Origin: Utricularia gibba | Lineage: Eukaryota; Streptophyta; Magnoliopsida; Lamiales; Lentibulariaceae | Assembly: GCA_002189035.1 (NCBI GenBank) | Contig: CM007990.1 | Span: 2,418,001 to 2,482,000 of the forward strand | DNA: 64,000 bases | Direction of reading: 5' to 3' | Made by a program: the position numbers and the translations under genes | The notes under the pieces: model-generated | Seen by the model: the letters and a program-made list of their open reading frames with translations, nothing else | Database searches by the model: none | Told to the model about the DNA's origin: nothing | Part shown: positions 23,280 through 35,846 of the stretch, one piece after another | How positions within the stretch are numbered: the first letter of the stretch is position 1 | Layout of the letters: each line of letters starts with the position of its first letter

Positions 23280-26160
23280 ATGTTTTATGAGTTGAATGAA
23301 ACTCATAGAGGAGATATTACGCTTGGAGACTCCTCTAAAATTGTAGTTCACGGCAGAGGGATGAAGACTAGTATCCTGAGTCTTGGACAGCTATTAGAGA
23401 AGGGCTATTCACTCTACTCGCATGACATGACCTCGATGCTATTAAACGACATGGGAGCCATTATGGCACATTTAAAGATGTCGGCCAACAGGCTTTTTTC
23501 TCTCCACCTTAATTATGACAAACCCATGTGCTTAAAGATCTCCTATAACGAAGAACCTTGGGTATGGCACATGCGCTATGGACATACCAACTTTGGATAT
23601 CTCCAACGGTTAAGCAAAAATGGTATGGTTAAAGGACTTCCTATCATCAGCCATCCGAATCAATTATGTGAGGGATGTCGGGTGAGAAAGCAGTCTTGGC
23701 ATAACATTCCCAAAGAAGCCACTTTTAGAGCAAAACAACCACTTGAGTTGGTCCACGTTGATGTTTGTGGACCCATCAAACCATGTTCAATTGGAGGCAA
23801 CCATTATTTTCTGTTATTTGTGGATGATTTCTCAAGGAAAATTTGGATTTATTTTCTGAAGCAAAAGTCTGAAGTGTTTGAGCATTTTCGAAATTTTCAT
23901 GCTATGGTTGAAAGGCAAAGTGGGCTCACACTCAAGTGCATATGATCTGATAGGGGAGGAGAGTTTACTCCAAATCGCTTTGTTCATTTTTGCGAAATAC
24001 TTGGGATTCGAAATGCACTCACAACAGCGTACTCACCTCATTAGAATGGGGTTGTGGAAAGACGAAATCGCATGGTAATGAACATGGTAAGATGTCTATT
24101 AAGAACAAAAGGCATGCCAAAGGAGTTCTGGGCTGATGCAGTGAGCATGGCAGTGTACATGCTTAACAAAGTCATTACTAAAAATTTGCAACAAATGACT
24201 CCACAGAAGGCTTGGAATGGGATAAAACCAAATGTTTCTCATTTGTAGATTTTTAGTAGCCTTGCGTATATGCACATTTCTGATGAGAAACATGGCAAGT
24301 TGGATGAAAAGAGCAAGAAACTGATTTTTCTAGGTTATGATTCATGCTCAAAAGGCTACAAATTGTTTGATCTTGAAAAGGGAGAAGTTCACTCTAGTTC
24401 TGATGTTATGTTCGATGAGATTGGTAGCTGGGATTGGAACCAGCATAATGTATCTCACCGTCAACTTTTATGATGACTTTGATGCTGCAGATGATATTGG
24501 TGCTCCTGATCATGACAACTCAGCACCTATTTTTCCATTGGCTGATGGACAGCAAGGTCCTGATGTAACATCAAGCTCTCCTAGTGCCGGCCCACAAGGG
24601 ACCAGATCCCTTTCAAACATTTATCAGTGGTCCTACTCCATGGCTGCGGATATTAATTTTCTTGACTACTATTTTTACTTAGATGATGCTCCAACAAGCT
24701 AGGAAGAGGCTTTCAGGTTACCCATGTGGCGGAAGGCCATGGATGAAGAAATCCTCTCCATTTAGAAAATCAAGACTTGGATGTTGGCTGATCTTCCTCT
24801 AGGTCATGATGCTATTGGTGTTAAGTAGATATTTAAGATAAAGAAGACTGCTGGTGGAGAGGTGGAAAGGTACAAGGCCAGGTTGGCCAAAGGATATAAA
24901 CAAAAAGAGGGAGTTGATTATGATGAAGTTTTTGCACCGGTCTCTTGTATAGAGATGGTAAGATTACTAAATGCCCTTGGTGCCCATCATGGTTGGAAGA
25001 TATTTCAACTTGATGTCAAAACTGCCCTCTTAAATGGCATTTTGGAGGAGGAGGTTTACCTCTAACAACCACCTGGGTATGTGGTGGAAGGAGCTGAAAC
25101 CAAGGTTCTACATCTGCAAAAAGCCTTATATGGCTTGAAGCAAGCTTCAAGAGCTTAGAATGCATGGATCGATCGTTATTTTCAGAAAATGGGGTTCCTC
25201 CATTGCCCTCATGGGCATGCCTTGTATGTTCGAACCATAGAGTCTGGTAAGCTACTCATTATATATCTCTATGTTGATGACTTAATTGTCACTGGATCAG
25301 ATGCTGAAGGCGCAGAAAACTTTAAGAGTCTATGCAGAAAGAGTTTGAGATGACACATTTAGGTCTCATGTCATTTTATCTTGGCCTTAAAGTAAAGCAA
25401 TCAGATGCAGGCATATTCCTTTCTCAAGCACGGTTTAAAAGACATTATGAGAAATTTAATATGCATGAAAGTAATAGTGTCATGATGCCTGTTGAATCTG
25501 GCCTTAAGCTTTTTTCTGATAATGCCTTTTTTGAATCAGTAGATGCCTCAAATTATAGGAGTTTGGTTGGAAGCTTAAGGTACCTTACGAGTACTAGACC
25601 TGACATACTCTTTGGAGTTGGGTTAGTCTGCAGGTTTATGAAAAAGCCAACTCAAACTCATATGAAGGCTGCAAGGAGAATTCTACATTATGTAAGAGGC
25701 ACTATTGATCATGGCATCTTGAATACAAGGTCTGGAAATCCTGAATCACATGGGTTCAGTGATAATGACTGGGCAGGGAATAAAGATGACTCAAAGAGCA
25801 CAATTGGGTTTGTGTTCTTCATGGGAAATTCAGCGTTCGCGTGGACTTCAAAAAAGCAACCCATTTTGACTCTCTCTACGTGTGAAGCTGAGTATGTGGC
25901 AGCCAATGCTTGTGTCTGCCATGGTGTTTGGCTCAGGCTTCGACTTGCAAAAATTGGGTATATGCAATCTACGCCAACGAAGATATATGTTGACAACAAA
26001 TCTGCAATATCTTTAGGGAAGAACCCAATGATGCATGAGTGAAGTAAACACATTGAGATCAGGTTTCACTTTATCCGGGAGTGCATCAAAGACAAGAAAA
26101 TTGAGTTCTATTCGTTAAAGTTGACGATCAGATCGCAGATATCTTCACCAAGCCGCTGAA
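23280..26160 (+). pseudogene. copia integrase-reverse transcriptase-RNase H remnant
   Basis: Integrase: HHCC zinc region (WHMRYGH...CEGCRVRKQ, 23560-23700), then the core with HVDVCGP (first Asp), SDRGGEF (second Asp) and NGVVERRNR (Glu). RT: WRKAMDEE near 24725, YKARLAKGYKQKEGVDYDE and FAPVS (24865-24945), FQLDVKTALLNG, LYGLKQAS and the catalytic YVDDLIVTG (25270-25300). RNase H: 25332-26042 and beyond, with STCEAEYVA and YVDNKSAI. Stops lie where the family has Arg, Gln/Glu or Trp, for example before SDRGGEF, before NGVVERR, in GVK-stop-IFK and in SRA-stop-NAW. All order is preserved. Confidence 0.92.
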
Positions 26161-26213
26161 GCTTAGTTCTCTCAGCTGCATCATTTTCTGGGTTTACGAA
26201 GTGGTTCAAGTTT

Positions 26214-26222
26214 AAGGGAGGC
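26214..26222 (+). promoter_or_regulatory. Polypurine tract of the copia element
   Basis: AAGGGAGGC directly abuts the 3'LTR, the usual plus-strand primer position. Confidence 0.85.
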
Positions 26223-26487
26223 TGTTGAAGAGTACACTTGAACCGGTCCTTATGCTGATGAGGAGGAGTTGTGGTTGAAGATGGAAACTGCTTGTGCTGA
26301 GCAGTTTTAGTTAGTTTCTTAGTATCAATTTTTATAGATAAGAATAAGTAGTTGCGTTGTTTTTTTAAAGCGGTATGTTGTTTACATTTAGCAGTGTGGG
26401 TAATTAATCAGAAAAAAGGCTTGTTCTTCGAGCACAATCATGCTATTTTCATTCTGGTTTCTTCAACTTTTCCGATTCATTCCAACA
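26223..26487 (+). repeat. 3' LTR of the copia element
   Basis: 265 bases, same ends as the 5'LTR, followed by the CTAGT duplication. Confidence 0.95.
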
Positions 26488-26492
26488 CTAGT

Positions 26493-28439
26493 GACATTAA
26501 AAAGAAACTATGTAGATGTTATGTAGAAACAACAACCCTCCTTTGAACGTTGTTGAAAGATAGAGGTGATGGATGGAAAATTATATAGATGCCACAAATT
26601 GAAAAGTTTTCACTAAAAAAAGTAATTTCTAAACTAAACAAGCAAACCACATTTCATTCATAAAAATATTAATAAAGTAACAGTAAGTTTAGGTTGATCT
26701 ACAGAAAGAAAAGGGTTTTTAGTTATTCGTTCTATGCATAAGTTGGATTAAATGAGGTGTTTTTCTAGAAGTAGGTTTCTACTCTAACTTAAATCGATAA
26801 AAGATTTCTACTGGTTTCTAAACTAAAAGCACATAAAAGAGAATGTAAATCAAATGATGAAAGCATTTGAACACGTTGAATATTAAAAACATGAAACGAA
26901 GATAGTGTGCACTTTCAGGAAATAAAATGAAGGAACTAAGATATGTGAGAAAATTACTATAGAGTGTTTGTTCTCCAATTCTTGTGTTCTCCCTAACTTC
27001 TTCTTTTCAAATTGTAGGTTCTCAAACATTCTTGTCTTTTGTTCAGTTTCAACTGCACTTTTGGGCGTAGGAGATTAGTTCTAGTGTCACACTAGAATGC
27101 CCTCTTCCTTCATCTGTTCTTCCACTTCAATCGTAGAAAATGCTCTTTGGAGAGAAAATCCTCCCCTCAAAAAAGATTGTATTCTTGTGTCAGAAAAGTC
27201 TTCAATTGTTGAAATATTTTAGAGAGAAAGGAATTATATAGGTAGTAGATCCTTTACTCTTTTTATTCACACAATTTTTGCACACCATCCACAATTAGTT
27301 GTATGTTGCGATCTTCTTGCCTTCTTTTCCACTAGCTTTCCTTATCCTTCATCTGTATTCAGGCATATAATTCCCGTTTTGCCTCTATACTCATAATAAC
27401 TTCACAAATTGGTCAGATTATACGGCCCAACCCAAATGGGTTGGACATACATGGGCTTGGATGAATAATAAAACCACCATGCACTTGGACTAAGTGAAAA
27501 ATGACCCAAATCACATTTTTATAAGTAATTTGACTTGTGTATGTTTTGGCATTTTTCCTATTCTAATTCACATAATCCTAATACTCTAACATTGACATTG
27601 ACTCAAATACATTGAATATGATGCAAGATCAAGGGGAACATCTATTGAAGGAATCCTAGATTTAGGTGGATGAGGTAGCCACAAAAAGGCACTTGTGTGC
27701 CTCTTCCATAAACTCTTAAAGACTAGAATCTCGAATCTATCCTAAGCTCTCCCAGATTTAAGTCCTAATAATCTTTGTACGTAATAGTCATTGAAGAAAA
27801 ATGATGAAATACATTAGAAGTTCTTTATAATTGATGGAGGATGCCCCTAGAGAGAATATGAATACTATGTTTTTGGTAAATTTCATCATAATTCAACTGA
27901 GGTGAAAGAAATCCCCTAAAAATTTTCCTCTTTTTAAAGGAATGGGAAGGCAACATGGTTGAGAGACAAAACGACATCTTGAGACTGATGAAAAATATAA
28001 TTCGGCAGAATTATGTGTTACCTTCTCAAGGGCATTTAGTTGTATTAAATGCAAGTGGTAATTATATCCTTTTGGCAAGATATGTTGGAGGAAGCTTCAC
28101 AAGTCAACTCATCTCTTTTACAAATGACCTTCTAATATTCTTTGTTTCAATAGTAAAGAATTTTCCTTGTCACAGTGAAGTTGATCCCACAACCAAACCA
28201 ATTGATGTTTGGGGCATGAGAGGTGGATCATCTCATTCGAGACACTTAACTAAGAAAATAACCTGCTACATATGATGTTGGATAACAAAGATCCTCTAAA
28301 TAAGGGTCAATATAAATTACTTGATGAAAACTTTACCATGGCTTGACAACCTATCCATGAGGAGCTCAATAGCATATATATTATTGATAAATTAGGATTG
28401 TGTGACCTAACTCACAAAATAGTGGTCATTACCCCAAAT
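26493..28439. other. No supported gene; probable old transposon debris
   Basis: Continues the DNA left of the copia element. A frame at 27955-28275 has no domain I recognise. Since a gypsy integrase remnant follows on the same strand, the right part may be decayed gypsy sequence. Confidence 0.4.
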
Positions 28440-28970
28440 GGGCAATATCTTGCCACCATAGAGGTTTTGATAATAATAGGTGGATTAAAGAGTTTAAATA
28501 TATCTTAGTTGTGATTGATTATGTATCTTGGAAGGAAGTTCCATATTTTTCTATGAAATATGGAACTCCTAAGGCACTTATTAGTGAGCAAGGCGCCCAC
28601 TTTTACAATCAATCCTTGAGGAGTGTCTTGAAATTATTCAATGTTTCCTACAAGCCCTCCATGGCATATCATCTGCAAACTAGAGACCAAACTAAAGCTT
28701 TTACTAGGGAAATCAAATAGATTATGGAAAAAGTTATGAGTCCAAGGAGAAGGATTTCAGCATGCGATCAGGCATACATATTGAGGAATTGGGACAGCAT
28801 ATAGAACCCTAAATGGGAACTTCACCATTTAGAATGGTTTATAAGAAACCTTGTAGACTACTAGTACCATTTGAGCATAAGGTCAAGTATGCACTAAGAA
28901 GGCTAAATCTAGATAAGCACCTTAATGCATGTTATAGGAAGCTCGACTTTCTAAACTAGAAGAGCTAAGG
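28440..28970 (+). pseudogene. gypsy (Athila/Tat-like) integrase remnant
   Basis: The + strand reads YILVVIDYVSWKEV, then GTPKALISEQGAHFYNQSL (family: G.P..IISD.G.HF.N), then YHLQTRDQTK (family: YHPQT.GQ), then VYKKPCRLLVPFEHK and ALRRLNLD (family: VFGKACHLPVELEHKA...KKLN.D). This is the integrase core and the region after it in Athila/Tat-type gypsy elements. The second catalytic Asp is Glu (SEQGAHF). It is badly broken, with no LTRs found nearby. Confidence 0.75.
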
Positions 28971-30194
28971 AAGGATGCATATTAAAGCTTGGACAACTAA
29001 TTATCATGATATACATGTCTCAAAGAGAGCTTTCAAAATTCTCTAGAAAGTTTTATTATCCTAGTCAATGATGCAGTTGCATCTCGGGAAGCAAAAATCA
29101 CGTTGGATATGACTTTTTGTGGTGAAAGATGTTTTTCCAAATGATGCTAATAAGGAATTGTAAATGAATATTGATGGAAAAACGTTTATGAGAATGTTGA
29201 AAATAGGTTCACTAAAATTGTAGAGCCCATCCAATGAGAGGATTCATCAAAGATGTAACCACTTGAAAATTGAGTCGAAGACTAAAACAAAAGTATTTGT
29301 GGGAGTTAATAATTTTTCTAGGAATTTTACCTTTTTTGTGTTGCTGGGAAGTGAATGAATAATTGAGGAAGAGTTATAAGGAGGAAGTTGAAATTTTCGA
29401 TTTATGTTAGTAGGAAATTAGCGATTTAAATTTAAATTAGAGTAGGATCAATTTACAAAGATACACTTCCACTACTTGATATAATTTGGAAAATACTTTT
29501 TTTCCAATTGTTTTACCCAATTTTTTTGACAAATTGTAGCAATAGTGACTCTATGTAAGTTAAGTGACATATTAAAAATGTGTGTTGTGGCTAGATCCAT
29601 TCCAAAGAAAACTCTGACGAGCAATCCAAATGATAATGTTGGAACAATTTGGGTTGCAACTATTGTTGCTCCAACCCTATAACAAGGCACATAGTAGGAA
29701 GTTGTAAGTAGAAGATTTCTAGGGAGTGGAAGCCATTTTTCAAATAATCCAGAAATTTAGTAAAGATTGAAGGAATTACAACAAATCTACCAAGGGAAGA
29801 ACTTGACTACAAAGGAGTCCACTAAATAACTACGTGTCTTCGTTGGAAAGAAAAGCGGCGAGCTAGGTAGAAAAATTAGAAAACCCAACTAAAGGAGCAA
29901 GTTATTGAGAAAGAAGCTATTGTAACTTAAGAAAGCACATAATCAACAATGGATAAGCATGTTGAAAAAGGTGAACTTTTGTAAGAGACAAATTGATGGG
30001 GGGGGGGGGGGGAGTGGTTGTATCAAAGAAAATTTTGTTAGTAGAGCATGATGAAGAAGGCATTATTGATCTAAATAATGTACCAAAAGTGCAAGAAGGT
30101 TCTGAAGAGCCAACAAATGGATAATGATGGAAACTATTGAGAAGGAAAAATCAAAAGAAAGCACCACCAACAAGGACAATGAAGCAACAAGGAA
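28971..30194. other. No supported gene
   Basis: Purine-biased stretch with a glutamate/lysine-rich translation in short frames. Probably non-coding retroelement sequence following the integrase remnant. Confidence 0.4.
29998..30012 (+). repeat. Poly-G tract of 15 bases
   Basis: An uninterrupted run of 15 G in otherwise AT-rich DNA. It is a slippage-prone site or a possible sequencing error. Confidence 0.9.
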
Positions 30195-31146
30195 ATCAGA
30201 GAAAAATTTACACATCGTTAAAATGTAAATCTTCCTATCAAATAAAATTTATAACGTAACACACATTTAGACATAATACAATTATGAGCATAGTGGACTA
30301 GGGTCGAACACAAGGACCTAGGCGCTTGTCATGTGATTATCAATGCATGCAATCAGTGTCATGTTGGCGAATTTGGTCTTAACTAGGACTAATGTAAAGT
30401 TGCGATAAAATACAGTAAGGAAGAGTAACAAATTTCTGAACTCGGTTGATTCTAAGATGAAATGAGTTATGCATTGGGACTCCTAGGGGATGTAATCACT
30501 AAACAAGCTCACACAAATTATAAATCAAACAACTAACACACAAAGTCTAGGTCTACCTGGACTCTTGTTTTCCCCCTAATCTTTGGTCTATCTCTAATTA
30601 GGGTTGCTAAATTGGGTTTCACTACTTCCCCCTCCTGGATCTATCCTAGTTCGTTAAGAAAGTGGCGTGATTTATGGTTGTTTAGGTCTAAAGATTGATT
30701 AGCATATTTCTCACTCTTTCACCTCAAGGCACCTCTAAGCACTTAACCACTCATGCTTAAGATAAACGGAAATAGAAAATAAAACATCATCCACATTGTT
30801 CTTATCTCACAGTCAAATATCAGAAAGTAAACAAGCAAGAAATTTAAAATGTCAACAGAAAACTAGAAACGTCGCTAGCTACTCTTAGCTAAAAGTAATA
30901 ATCTTTAGAAACAAAAAATAGTCTTCAAGCATTAGCTTCGTTCCTATTCGTCTTCCTCCTTTTTCTCCCTCAGAAACCTTCTCCAAAAAGAATGTCGTCA
31001 GTCTACGATTTAGTCCCAACTAAGATTAAAATAACCTAACTACGGTATTATGCACAAAAATATAGAACTAAGCAATAAAACTTGATTTTTGTAGCACAAT
31101 ATGAGTAATTTCCATATACTCCATCACTCAAAAATACGTGTTATCA
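30195..31146 (-). mobile_element. Inverted LTR of the 17216-18381 family, decayed at one end
   Basis: On the - strand it begins TGATAACACGTATTTTTGAG at 31146, matching the start of the 17216 solo LTR, and continues through the shared 'gggactaaatcgtag' and gtagacct-rich middle to the 'cactatgctcat' end. The 3' end near 30195 is corrupted (TATCA lost), so I cannot confirm a target duplication. No internal coding region lies next to it. Confidence 0.8.
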
Positions 31147-31327
31147 CTAGATTAGTTCTCTTGTTTGTGAGCACAAGAAAATTTACACAAGAGAAAGAAA
31201 AACAATGGGATACCTTATTTTAAACATCATGTAAAAATGTTGAACACCAAGTATATAGAGTTAAAATGGCATTACATTGTCTTCATTTTCACATTGAAAT
31301 TCTAGTAGAGTTGGGAATAGCTGATAG

Positions 31328-31848
31328 CAGTGTTTTAAAAACGGGTTGAACCCATTAAACCTTTACTATGGCTTTGGGTTCAACCGTTTTTAAAATGGGT
31401 TGAACCGGGTTCATTAATTTTGAATTATATTTATCAAAATATTAGAATATAATTATAAAATCATAATTTAGTATACCAAAATATTGAAAATATAAAAAAT
31501 AAAAATATATCTCTCAATAATTGATGCAATTAGATTAAAAAGTTTTATCAAAATCATATTTAATATTTCATATCTCATTCAAATAATGTATAATTTAAAT
31601 ATAAGTGATTATTTTCTAATATCAATATAAATACATATATAAAAATATAATTATTATGATTTATTTTGAAATATATATCAAATATGTATAACATATTTTA
31701 TATTTATTCATAACCATTATCATAAAATAAATAATAAAAAATTAAAAAAAATAAAATTAACGAATACAGTTGAATCCAACCCATCAAAACATGGGTTTGG
31801 CTCTAACCGGGTTGAACCATGGGTTGAACCCAGGTTTTTAAAACACTG
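31328..31848. mobile_element. hAT-type MITE with 8-bp target duplication
   Basis: 521 bases bounded by terminal inverted repeats CAGTGTTTTAAAAAC and GTTTTTAAAACACTG. An inner repeat of 'gggttgaaccca' type occurs near both ends. The exact 8-bp direct repeat GCTGATAG flanks it (31320-31327 and 31849-31856). An 8-bp duplication with CAGTG ends is the hAT signature. The interior is AT-rich with no ORF, so it is non-autonomous. Confidence 0.93.
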
Positions 31849-31856
31849 GCTGATAG

Positions 31857-34672
31857 AGTTTACACAATGTTTTAAGGGTACCACATTAATGAATTTGTTT
31901 GATATAAAATCTCCTACATATCATTGAGTTAGTATATGAATTTGCTTCCTCCTTTATGTATGAAATATGTGATACCTTGCTAGAACCTGCTGGTTTTAGA
32001 TCCTTAGACATACCTGACCTATGAGAGTGTGCATCTATAACTCCCATAGACTATTCTATTACAATGTATCACTATTCCCCAAGTACACAGACTATTAAAT
32101 TGGATCCCATAATACTTCATATAACTTATAAAAATCGCTGATTGATACTATGTTTGGAAGCTAAGAGGAAGAATTTAGTAAAAAGTTAACTTTTTCTTTA
32201 CGAACTTAGAAATAGATTAGTTCAAGAACCATGTTTAACATTTTTACAAAAATTATATCTCCTTCACAAACCTTCAAATGAAATATTCTTTTTTGCTTTG
32301 AAAACTAGGCAAATAAGACTACAAAAATGATCAGTATCAAACTGTGAAAATACCAGCTATTAAATAAGAGAATTCATATAGAATATACACGCAATACACA
32401 GACCTAAAAATGAAATTTTTAACTTCATAGGCAATCATCCTACTTACCCTTACTTATCTCTGACCTCAACTCTTATAGAATCCTTTCTTATGATGTAAGA
32501 ATGTGTACCTGAAACCCCAAAATTTTATTAGATCAATACCTGGCAAACCAAGTTTGATGGAGTCTCTACCACTTACTCTATGCCCAAGGTGACTGAATTA
32601 TGTAGTTCCTATCATTCTCCCGACTTGATTACTCACTTTTTCCTCTGAAATGCCATATCAATCACATACACTGCATAAAATGGGTCACAAAGATGAGTTG
32701 CATGGGCTTTAGAACTCATTAACACTACTTTCTTATCGTCATAACTGGGTAACTTACCTACTACATTCCTTCTACCTACTGTAGATTTGCCACTGGCCCT
32801 TCATTCTTCCTCATTTCTCCTCCCACTTCTTTCTCCTCGCACCAACTTTTTCCGTCTCATTGTAACACTTGTCTCTCCTCACATTGACAGCGCCACAAAC
32901 CTTTTCTACCAAATGGAGTTTTCAACACTTGGCCTCACGCTCCTTGGCCAAGTGGCTTTCCCTCCTCTCCCCTATCACCATTTATTTGTTTATTTTTATT
33001 TTTATTTTATTAATAGGCATAGATATGAGACTCTTACAGCTCTACTATGTATGCTCATGCTTTAAGGGATGGTTTTTCTCAACCAAATAGTTTTTTTGTT
33101 CTTAAAGGAAAGTTTTTTTTTTTTTATCTTGCTATATACTAATCAAAGTGACTAATCTACTACTATAGCTGTGTTAGGTCAATACTACTTGTGTGATAAT
33201 GACAATACAATACAAATGGTGATGGATTCACTATATACAGGAATTTGTTATCACCTAAAGTAATGGAGTGAGGGCTTGCTAGTTCCACAAAATGCTCATG
33301 AATCACTACATAGTTTAATTTGATTACAAGTAGGTATGGATCCATTCGAATTCATATCAATGGTTGGTGAGAATCACATTGAGAATGAAGATGACAATGG
33401 TTTGTATAACAATGAAGACTACATCTCCGGTGTAAAAAATAGTCTTCAATGGTTCACATGTTTTGACTAAAGATATGTAGAGTTAGTATTTGGGAATATA
33501 ATTATGAGTTGAATTATGTGATCCTTAATTATGTTTGAAGACCCATGTGGTGAAATAATTTATTGTGTTTGTGGTGGTTGCCCATTTATGAAAAAAAAAT
33601 TCCAGTTACCGCAAATGTGCGATGTGGTGCTTATTTTTTTCATAAAAAAAAAACTAGAAAAAACACAATCACTACAACCGCCAATGTGCGTTGTAATACT
33701 TAATGTGTTTTATAAGAAACCCACAAATAGCTCAAATGTGTGTTTGCGGTGCTTGTGGATGTGTGGTGCTGTGGTTATCACCAAGTACATTCAGTTTTTT
33801 TGTGTATCTATGTATGTCTAACATTATTTGAGTATTTTTGATATTTTTTGCAAAAATTGCCATGTGGCGGAGTACATTGCATTTGTATTATTTCATGTAG
33901 CTTGCCGGTTGCAAATATATCTTCCACAACATCAACACAGAATTATCATAGAATCCAAAAGATGCATAGATTAATCCAAAGACTAAACACAAAGGTAGGT
34001 TCCAAGTGTGTTGATTTGCCCTTTGATAGATGGATTGATTGTCTCACTAATTTTGATATGATTGGAATCTTCAATCTCCAGGGGCAAGATATCAGTTATA
34101 GTAGCATGCATAATCAAGTCTATTATTGATTCTGAGTTCATTTTTTCTTTTTCTTTCAAATATATAGCACCATATTCCACATCATTAACAAACACCATCC
34201 TTTTTCCTCTTTTAAGTATTCCTCAAATAATACTGAACCATCCATCGCCTTGAACACACTACACTAGAGGATGGTGATCCACCAGTATTTTTTAGATTTG
34301 ATTTAATTTATAATAAATTAAACAAATATTTGAAATTTAAATAGATTTGATAAGTAAACCGTTGGATTGACAGAAGCGAAGACTAGATCCATTACATAAA
34401 CTAGAACCCTCGCTCAACAACAGACAGACAGAATGGAGCCATTGAACCCAACCCGAAGAGGCTAAACCCTGTAAAAATTAGGCTAAGCCGCCCTGCCCAA
34501 ATGGGAGGAGGAGGGTTCAGGGCATTACAAAAACAGCAGCAGCAGAAGCCTTCAAATTTTGGGACTTGCGAATGCCAAACAAAAACTCCATTGCAGTTCC
34601 CCTACGAAGAAGAAACACCAGCCGCTTCTATGACGAAGACACAACACGAACAACCTGATCTGGATTTTGTTC
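31857..34672. other. Gene-free stretch
   Basis: No coding region supported. Around 33585-33655 two A/T-run segments (tttatgaaaaaaaaatt and tttttttcataaa) form a small inverted repeat. 34330-34672 is downstream of the ERF gene and likely includes its 3'UTR. Confidence 0.5.
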
Positions 34673-35602
34673 TTATAGAGCATCCCAATCTATCTCGATA
34701 GATGGGTATTTTGGGAGACACCCCATCTCCCAATATGATTCCTCCTCCTCCGCGAATTCTGGGTATGTAAGATCAGAGAGCGGAGAAGAGGATCCGTCCT
34801 CGGTCTCCGACCCCGAAAGTTTTCCACCCTTTTTAGCTTCCAGACCTGCTGGTATTTCAATCTCGGTTTCCTCCTTTCTGGTTATCGGCTTCTTCTTTTT
34901 CTGAAAATCGAATCTCTTCCCCTCCGCCAGAGTCTGGCAAATCGCGTCGAGTTTAGCATCGACGCTGGCATGGAGTGGCCGGCACTCGCCAAAATCGCCG
35001 CCGATGTGGGAGCCGTTATGGCGGAGGTGAGGGAAATTGAGCCTCGCGTTGTCCCCACGAAGCTTGTAAGCTGCTTTATCGTAAGCCAAAGCGGCTTCCT
35101 CAGCCGTGTCAAATGTGCCGAGCCAGAGACGTGTCCGGTTCTTGGGAAGACGTATCTCCGCTACCCATTTACCCCAGTGGCGTTGCCGGACACCTCTGTA
35201 GAGTTTTGCGGGCTTCAATGGAGAACCCACTTGTTTCATTGGAACGCGCCGAGGCCCGAGAAGTGGAGAGTGCTGTCGTGAATGGGGCTGAAACTGGGCT
35301 AAAACTTGCATAGCATGGTTTATCTTGTAGAATTGCAACTGGGGAACGATTTCATATGAATACAAACCTTCCTGGGGTTCAGACTGGTTTTGGGTTTCGA
35401 AGGAAAACGAGGAAGAAGGGATACCAAACAAATTATCTGAGTTTGGAGTAAAAGGGAAAGGGGAGGAAGAAGAAGAGGGAAAAAGATTACTAGAAGAAGA
35501 AGCACTCTTCATAAAAGGCTCGAGTGCTTCCATTAATTCACCCCCGCTGAATGGATCATAAGCAGAGGTACCACTACTCCAGTAATCCATCGTTTCCGCC
35601 AT
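34673..35602 (-). CDS. RAP2-4-like: AP2/ERF transcription factor, RAP2.4/ERF060 type (DREB A-6)
   Basis: An intronless coding region of 309 codons. The chosen start (35602) gives [11 protein letters not shown] and a conserved N-terminal block [16 protein letters not shown] as in RAP2.4 relatives. A Ser-rich linker covers about residues 34-66, and the VPMK block precedes the DNA-binding domain. The AP2 domain is about 134-191, with [18 protein letters not shown], the [12 protein letters not shown] helix and [10 protein letters not shown]. Val14 is kept and position 19 is Leu, typical of the A-6 subgroup. After it come [20 protein letters not shown] (subgroup motif), an acidic Ser-rich region and the conserved C-terminus [12 protein letters not shown]. 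Such factors are nuclear and act in dehydration, light and wound responses by binding DRE/GCC-type sites. The gene appears intact. Confidence 0.92.
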   Translation of the reverse strand: MAETMDYWSSGTSAYDPFSGGELMEALEPFMKSASSSSNLFPSSSSSPFPFTPNSDNLFGIPSSSFSFETQNQSEPQEGLYSYEIVPQLQFYKINHAMQVLAQFQPHSRQHSPLLGPRRVPMKQVGSPLKPAKLYRGVRQRHWGKWVAEIRLPKNRTRLWLGTFDTAEEAALAYDKAAYKLRGDNARLNFPHLRHNGSHIGGDFGECRPLHASVDAKLDAICQTLAEGKRFDFQKKKKPITRKEETEIEIPAGLEAKKGGKLSGSETEDGSSSPLSDLTYPEFAEEEESYWEMGCLPKYPSIEIDWDAL

Positions 35603-35637
35603 CGTAGAATACAAGAGGGCTATGAACTTAATGTCAC

Positions 35638-35846
35638 CTGTTTCTCCGAAAAACTCAAAAACAGGATCCAATTGATTCGTTCCTAGATACAACAAAAATA
35701 TATATATTTTTGACGGATTCGAATCAGGAGGTTTGAAATACGCAACCCCTGGAATCTTCAGAAACAAAGCCAACAATAAGAAGAAAAACAAACAGATCTC
35801 AATCTACAAAACGACTGGATTCCTAGAAATCCTGCTCGATCTATAC
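35638..35846 (-). other. Probable 5'UTR intron of the ERF gene
   Basis: On the - strand AGAG|GTATAG (donor at 35846) and a pyrimidine/T-rich stretch ending GGAGAAACAG|GTGAC (acceptor at 35638) could remove 209 bases. This would take out most of an in-frame upstream extension that starts at an ATG at 35791. An alternative acceptor is TTGTATCTAG near 35680. RAP2.4-group genes are known to carry a leader intron. Inferred, not proven. Confidence 0.45.

Larger units (their letters stand above)
22281..26487 (+). mobile_element. Ty1/copia LTR retrotransposon with target duplication
   Basis: A complete but dead element of 4207 bases: 5'LTR 22281-22543, PBS 22547-22558, gag, protease region, integrase, RT, RNase H, PPT 26214-26222, 3'LTR 26223-26487. 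The 5-bp duplication CTAGT flanks it (22276-22280 and 26488-26492). The two LTRs begin TGTTGAAGAG and end CCAACA and differ by roughly 17 substitutions plus small gaps by my hand alignment, so it is neither very young nor very old. Most damage is in-frame stop codons, not large deletions. Confidence 0.95.

Noticed and set aside
32787-33090. Two overlapping + strand frames of 92 and 73 codons
   Set aside because: No domain; composition fits chance frames in pyrimidine-rich DNA.
34501-34701. + strand frame with a Gln run overlapping the ERF stop
   Set aside because: Antisense to the ERF 3' region, short, no recognised domain and no separate promoter.
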